A program made the translations under genes and the position numbers. A stretch of 17,344 bases of DNA from an uncultured Oscillospiraceae bacterium (GTDB lineage: Bacteria > Bacillota > Clostridia > Oscillospirales > Oscillospiraceae): the NCBI GenBank assembly GCA_934621665.1, contig CAKTUT010000012.1:1-17344 (forward strand), given 5' to 3'. Positions within the stretch are counted from its first letter, which is position 1. The number at the start of each line of letters is the position of its first letter. The notes under the pieces are model-generated. The model had not been told where the DNA came from, did no database searches, and worked only from the letters and a program-made list of their open reading frames with translations. Of this stretch, positions 14,421 to 17,344 are shown piece after piece.

Positions 14421-14825
14421 ATGGCACACGAAGCACACGATCACGAATATCTGCACCAGATGGGCATTCCCCACGTTCACCTCCCCGAGGACACGCACGA
14501 CGCACAGCACGCGCACGATCATGACCACGACCACGATCATAGCCACGACCATTCGCACCCGCACGTGCATGAGAACACCAAAGCCGTGCTCAACCGTCTC
14601 TCTCGCGCCATCGGCCACCTGGAATCGGTGAAAAAAATGGTGGAAAGCGGCCGCGACTGCTCGGAGGTGCTCATCCAGATTGCCGCCGTGCGCTCGGCCA
14701 TCAACAACATCGGCAAGGTTATTTTGCAGGATCACATCCAGCACTGCATTGTGGACGCGGTGGAGCACGACGATGAAAAATCGCTCGACGATCTGTGTCA
14801 GGCCATTGACAAATTCATCAAATAG
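14421..14825 (+). CDS. CsoR/RcnR-family metal-sensing repressor with polyHis N-terminus
   Basis: This 134-residue regulator has, in its conserved all-helical domain (about 52-134), the metal triad C80 (RDCSE), H105 and C109 (DHIQHC). The 25- and 4-residue spacings are exactly those of the C-H-C sites in CsoR copper and InrS nickel sensors. The first 50 residues are an extension with 18 His, mostly HD/HS repeats (residues 30-50). Nickel is the likely effector because of the divergent His-rich and cooT genes, but copper cannot be excluded from the triad. The start at 14421 follows AAAGGAG; upstream in-frame sequence would read back through the promoter and is rejected. It probably represses the nickel unit and itself. 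Confidence 0.9.
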   Translation: MAHEAHDHEYLHQMGIPHVHLPEDTHDAQHAHDHDHDHDHSHDHSHPHVHENTKAVLNRLSRAIGHLESVKKMVESGRDCSEVLIQIAAVRSAINNIGKVILQDHIQHCIVDAVEHDDEKSLDDLCQAIDKFIK

Positions 14826-14837
14826 CACAATCATCGT

Positions 14838-14869
14838 ACCGGTGCGGCGCGCCTGCACCGCGCCGGTTT
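14838..14869 (+). terminator. Probable terminator after the metalloregulator
   Basis: ACCGGTGCGG (14838-14847) pairs with CCGCGCCGGT (14858-14867), with one G-T pair. A short TTTG follows. The T-run is brief, so termination may be partial. Confidence 0.5.
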
Positions 14870-14913
14870 GTCATGTGCGCAAAAATAATCAGTAAGAAAA
14901 TATCGGTACCCTA

Positions 14914-14941
14914 TTGCTTTTTCGCAAAAAACGATTACAAT
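14914..14941 (+). promoter_or_regulatory. Promoter of folT-folC
   Basis: TTGCTT (14914-14919), a 16-base spacer and TACAAT (14936-14941). The predicted start is near 14948. This gives an unusually long leader of about 258 nt that contains the THF riboswitch. Confidence 0.6.
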
Positions 14942-14947
14942 GATTCA

Positions 14948-15019
14948 CAGGAGAGAAACTTAAGGGCAGGAAGATGTGACCCTGCTAATTTAACGAGACC
15001 ATGCGTACCCGAACGTTGC
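14948..15019 (+). other. Unassigned structured segment of the folT leader
   Basis: This leader stretch precedes the THF aptamer. It can form GCAGG/CCTGC and CATGC/GCATG stems. I do not recognise it as a known RNA class, and it contains no credible open reading frame. Confidence 0.3.
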
Positions 15020-15115
15020 ATGAATGAGTAGAAATGGCGCGTCAAGTACCGGCTGGATGGGAGGTTGCCACCGGGCGAAGGAGAGTTCTCCGCGATGCCA
15101 TTTTCGCATCCGCTG
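15020..15115 (+). ncRNA. Tetrahydrofolate (THF) riboswitch
   Basis: The conserved blocks of the THF-I aptamer appear in order: GAGTAGA (15026-15032), GTCAAGT, GGATGGGAGGTTG (15054-15066), GGGCGAAG, CGCGATG and GCATCCGCT (15106-15114). The helices also form: AATGGC (15033-15038) with GCCATT (15097-15102), ACCGG with CCGGG closing the third helix, and GGAGA with TCTCC in the short fourth hairpin. The genes below it are a folate importer and folate polyglutamylase, the classical context. Binding of reduced folate should lower folT expression. Confidence 0.9.
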
Positions 15116-15171
15116 AAGCAAACAGAAATTGTACTGCACAGTTTCCAGCTTGTGAATTTTATATTTTTCAA

Positions 15172-15197
15172 CCTCCTCCCATTTTTATAATAGGAGG
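15172..15197 (+). promoter_or_regulatory. Shine-Dalgarno-sequestering hairpin of the THF riboswitch
   Basis: CCTCCT (15172-15177) is complementary to AGGAGG (15192-15197), the folT ribosome binding site eight bases before the ATG. No intrinsic terminator lies between aptamer and gene. Control is therefore probably at translation initiation. Confidence 0.65.
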
Positions 15198-15205
15198 CTA
15201 TTTTT

Positions 15206-15793
15206 ATGTCTAAAAAATTGAATTTTACCACAAAGCGTCTCGTCATTGACGCGCTGCTGATCTCGCTGTTCTTTGTTCTTTCGCTGTTTTCGGTTGAAAT
15301 CGGCGGTGTCAAAATCACCTTTGTCTCTCTTCCTACGGTCGTCTGCGCCATGCTCTACGGCCCTGTCGATGCCTGCATTGTCGGCTTCCTCGGCGCGTTC
15401 CTTGAGCAGATGATCAAATACGGTTTTACCGCCACCACCGTTCTGTGGCTGCTGCCCGCCGCCATCCGCGGTCTGGTTGTAGGTCTCGGTGTGGTGCTCT
15501 TCCGCAAGCAGATGTCGCTTGATGCCATCTCCTCCACGAAAAAGCCGTTTGTCTACTTTGCCGTCTGTCTGGTTGCCGGCGCGCTTACCTCGTGCGCAAA
15601 CACGCTGGTCTACTATCTGGACTCCGTGCTGTATCACTACTATTCCTACGCGCTGATTTTCGGTGTGTTCTGGGTTCGCCTTGCAAATGGCCTGCTCACC
15701 TCGTTTATCACCGCCGTCATCGCACTGCCGATTGTTCTGGCGCTGCGTAAATTCCATCTGACCGACACGCGCAAAAGCGTCTCTGTCCAGTAA
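15206..15793 (+). CDS. folT: ECF-type folate transporter S component
   Basis: FolT is the membrane substrate-binding subunit that takes up folates with a shared energy-coupling (EcfA/A'/T) module encoded elsewhere. The 195-residue protein is strongly hydrophobic with about six membrane helices. It begins with the typical S-component start TTKRLVIDALLISLFFVLSL and has YGPVDACIVGFLGAFLEQMI (about residues 51-70), TATTVLWLLPAAIRGLVVGL and FWVRLANGLLTSFITAVIAL. Substrate assignment rests on similarity to FolT, on the THF riboswitch in its leader, and on the folC gene 47 bases downstream. The AGGAGG site fixes the start. Confidence 0.92.
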   Translation: MSKKLNFTTKRLVIDALLISLFFVLSLFSVEIGGVKITFVSLPTVVCAMLYGPVDACIVGFLGAFLEQMIKYGFTATTVLWLLPAAIRGLVVGLGVVLFRKQMSLDAISSTKKPFVYFAVCLVAGALTSCANTLVYYLDSVLYHYYSYALIFGVFWVRLANGLLTSFITAVIALPIVLALRKFHLTDTRKSVSVQ

Positions 15794-15840
15794 TCCCCGC
15801 GCCGCAGGCGCACAGATTAAAAGAAAGAAGTCTCAATACC

Positions 15841-17112
15841 ATGACGCTTGATGAAGCACTGCACTATATCCACGAAGTCTGCTGGAAAGGCAGCATTCCC
15901 GGTCTTGCGCGCATTAACGCCCTGCTTGACAAAATGAATCACCCCGAGCGGACGCTCAAATACGTCCACGTCACCGGCACCAACGGCAAGGGCTCTACCT
16001 GCGCGATGCTGGCCTCGATGCTGCAAAAGGCGGGCTACAAAACCGGCCTGTATACCTCGCCCTATATCACCCGCTTTAACGAGCGCATTCAGATTAACGG
16101 TGAACAGATTCCCGACGAGGCCGTCTGCCGTATCACCGAGCAGATTAAGCCGCTGGCCGACTCGCTTGCAGAGCAGCCCACCGAGTTTGAGATGGTGACG
16201 GCGCTCGGCTTTGCCTATTTTGCCGAACAGAAATGTGACATCGTCGTAACTGAGGTCGGCATGGGCGGCGAATTTGACGCAACCAACGTCATACCCGCGC
16301 CCGAGGTCGCCGTATTCTGCAACATTGGTCTTGATCACACCGAGGTTCTGGGCGATACGCTGGAGAAAATCGCTGCCACCAAGGCTGGCATCATCAAGCC
16401 CGGCTGCGACGCAGTGATCTACCGTGAACAGCCGTCGGTCGAGGCCGTATTTGAGGAGCGCTGCAAAAAGCTGAACGTTCCGCTGCACAAGGCCGACTTT
16501 GACTCGCTTCATCTGATCTCCCACGGTCTGGAGGGTCAGGTATTTGACTGGCAGCGCTTTTCTGCGCTGCATCTGCCGCTGCTTGGCAACCACCAGCTGC
16601 ACAACGCAGCCGTTGCGCTGACCACCGCCACCGTTTTGCAGCAGCGCGGCTGGAAACTTTCGGATGAGAATATCCGCGACGGCCTTGCGTGTGTCGAGTG
16701 GCCGGGACGCTTTGAGCTTCTGCGCCGTGAGCCGCTGTTCATTGCCGACGGCGGACACAATCCGCAGTGCATTGAGGCGCTGACGTGCAACATCCGCGAG
16801 TATCTCGCAGGACGCGAGTTGACAATTCTGACCGGTGTGCTGGGTGATAAGGACTACCACTGTATGTACAGCTGTGTTGCGCCGTATGCAAAGGAATTCG
16901 TCACCATCACGCCCGCAAATCCGCGTGCCATGAGCGCCGAAGCGCTGGGCGAATATCTGCGCCAGTTTGGTAAGCCCGTCACGGTCTGCAGTTCCGCCGC
17001 CGAGGGCGTGCGCACCGCAATTGCCCACGCGGGCAAGGACGGCGTGGTGCTGTGTTATGGCTCGCTGTATATGCTGGGCGATGTAAAGGCCGCCGTTGCC
17101 GAAACCTTATAA
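15841..17112 (+). CDS. folC: Folylpolyglutamate synthase / dihydrofolate synthase
   Basis: FolC adds glutamates to folates (and to dihydropteroate in bifunctional versions), trapping them in the cell and raising affinity for THF enzymes. The 423-residue Mur-ligase-type protein has the P-loop VTGTNGKGST at residues 44-53, GLYTSPYITRFNERI with the folate loop, VTEVGMGGEFDATNV (about 137-151), ICNIGLDHTEVLG-like metal/ATP region (NIGLDHTEVLG), LGNHQLHNAAVAL, and IADGGHNPQCIEAL in the C-terminal domain. The ribosome binding site is weak (AAAGAAAGAAG), consistent with translation following folT on the same transcript. Regulation by the THF riboswitch is therefore likely indirect. Whether it also has dihydrofolate synthase activity cannot be told. 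Confidence 0.95.
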   Translation: MTLDEALHYIHEVCWKGSIPGLARINALLDKMNHPERTLKYVHVTGTNGKGSTCAMLASMLQKAGYKTGLYTSPYITRFNERIQINGEQIPDEAVCRITEQIKPLADSLAEQPTEFEMVTALGFAYFAEQKCDIVVTEVGMGGEFDATNVIPAPEVAVFCNIGLDHTEVLGDTLEKIAATKAGIIKPGCDAVIYREQPSVEAVFEERCKKLNVPLHKADFDSLHLISHGLEGQVFDWQRFSALHLPLLGNHQLHNAAVALTTATVLQQRGWKLSDENIRDGLACVEWPGRFELLRREPLFIADGGHNPQCIEALTCNIREYLAGRELTILTGVLGDKDYHCMYSCVAPYAKEFVTITPANPRAMSAEALGEYLRQFGKPVTVCSSAAEGVRTAIAHAGKDGVVLCYGSLYMLGDVKAAVAETL

Positions 17113-17122
17113 TGCGTGTATG

Positions 17123-17158
17123 AAAACGGGCGTCCGTCAGTTGGCGGACGCCCGTTTT
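17123..17158 (+). terminator. Intrinsic terminator of folT-folC
   Basis: A perfect 14-bp stem, AAAACGGGCGTCCG (17123-17136) with CGGACGCCCGTTTT (17145-17158), ending in TTTT. It begins 10 bases after the folC stop. Confidence 0.85.
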
Positions 17159-17333
17159 GAGCGTGTCAAAAAAGTATTTTTGACACGCTCTCAAACGCGA
17201 TCCGCTTCGCTGGGTTCGCGTTTGAAAAAGGCTGCGTGCCGCTGCGCGCATAATTTGTGCGCGAATCGCGCACAAATTCCACACTTGCGGCACGTAGTGT
17301 GTTTTGTCCGACGTACACGCCGCCGGACAAAAC
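17159..17333. repeat. Tandem run of inverted repeats in the terminal intergenic region
   Basis: Four more dyads follow the terminator almost without spacing. They are GAGCGTGTCAAAAA/TTTTTGACACGCTC (17159-17190); TCAAACGCGA/TCGCGTTTGA (17191-17225); AATTTGTGCGCGA/TCGCGCACAAATT (17252-17278) nested within CGTGCCGC/GCGGCACG (17235-17294); and GTTTTGTCCG/CGGACAAAAC (17301-17333). No open reading frame of credible coding character is seen. The TCAAACGC arms match those at 5659-5712. Confidence 0.65.
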
Positions 17334-17344
17334 GAATTGATACT

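Noticed and set aside
14492..14575. HD/HS codon repeat as a nucleotide tandem repeat or CRISPR-like array
   Set aside because: It is the in-frame polyHis segment of the regulator; there are no spacers or fixed repeat units.
15817..17028. A 403-codon open frame on the minus strand
   Set aside because: It is antisense to folC, which has all Mur-ligase motifs.

Overview
This window is a Wood-Ljungdahl (reductive acetyl-CoA) gene cluster from an anaerobic, moderately GC-rich bacterium. A Gram-positive Clostridia/Oscillospirales-like acetogen is most likely. The reasons are strong AGGAGG-type ribosome binding sites, sigma-A-like promoters, an ECF folate transporter under a tetrahydrofolate riboswitch (typical of Firmicutes), and bacterial acs-type rather than archaeal cdh-type proteins. 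The species cannot be named from sequence alone.

Layout. Nearly everything from 1 to 14.2 kb is on the minus strand. In transcription order (right to left) it reads: a His/Cys-rich metal-binding protein, the nickel protein CooT and an unknown 75-residue protein; then metF, a CooC-type nickel ATPase, acsD, and a large gene that fuses acsC (corrinoid protein large subunit) to acsE (methyltransferase), ending at a strong terminator; then acsB (acetyl-CoA synthase) with its own promoter and terminator; then the corrinoid-protein reactivase (RACo/AcsV), a DUF3786 protein and a trigger-factor-like chaperone lacking the ribosome-binding domain, ending at a terminator; and finally fhs (formate-THF ligase, long form) with its own promoter. 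On the plus strand from 14.4 kb are a CsoR/RcnR-type metalloregulator with a polyhistidine N-terminus, divergent from the His-rich gene, then a THF riboswitch, folT and folC. The window closes with a terminator and a run of inverted repeats.

How the genes fit together. Fhs and MetF are methyl-branch enzymes. The AcsE domain moves the methyl group from methyl-THF to the corrinoid protein (AcsC domain plus AcsD), and AcsB joins it with CO and CoA. RACo keeps the corrinoid active. CooC, CooT, the His-rich protein and the His-rich regulator look like a nickel supply and sensing module for the nickel site of AcsB. FolT and FolC supply and polyglutamylate the folate carrier. CODH (acsA), formate dehydrogenase, fchA, folD and metV are not in the window.

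Most notable observations: the AcsC-AcsE fusion; a shared CGATA-N6-TATCG dyad at the fhs and metF promoters, suggesting one regulator for the methyl branch; the nickel module with polyHis on both the putative buffer protein and the sensor; and a ribosome-domain-less trigger factor next to RACo and DUF3786.
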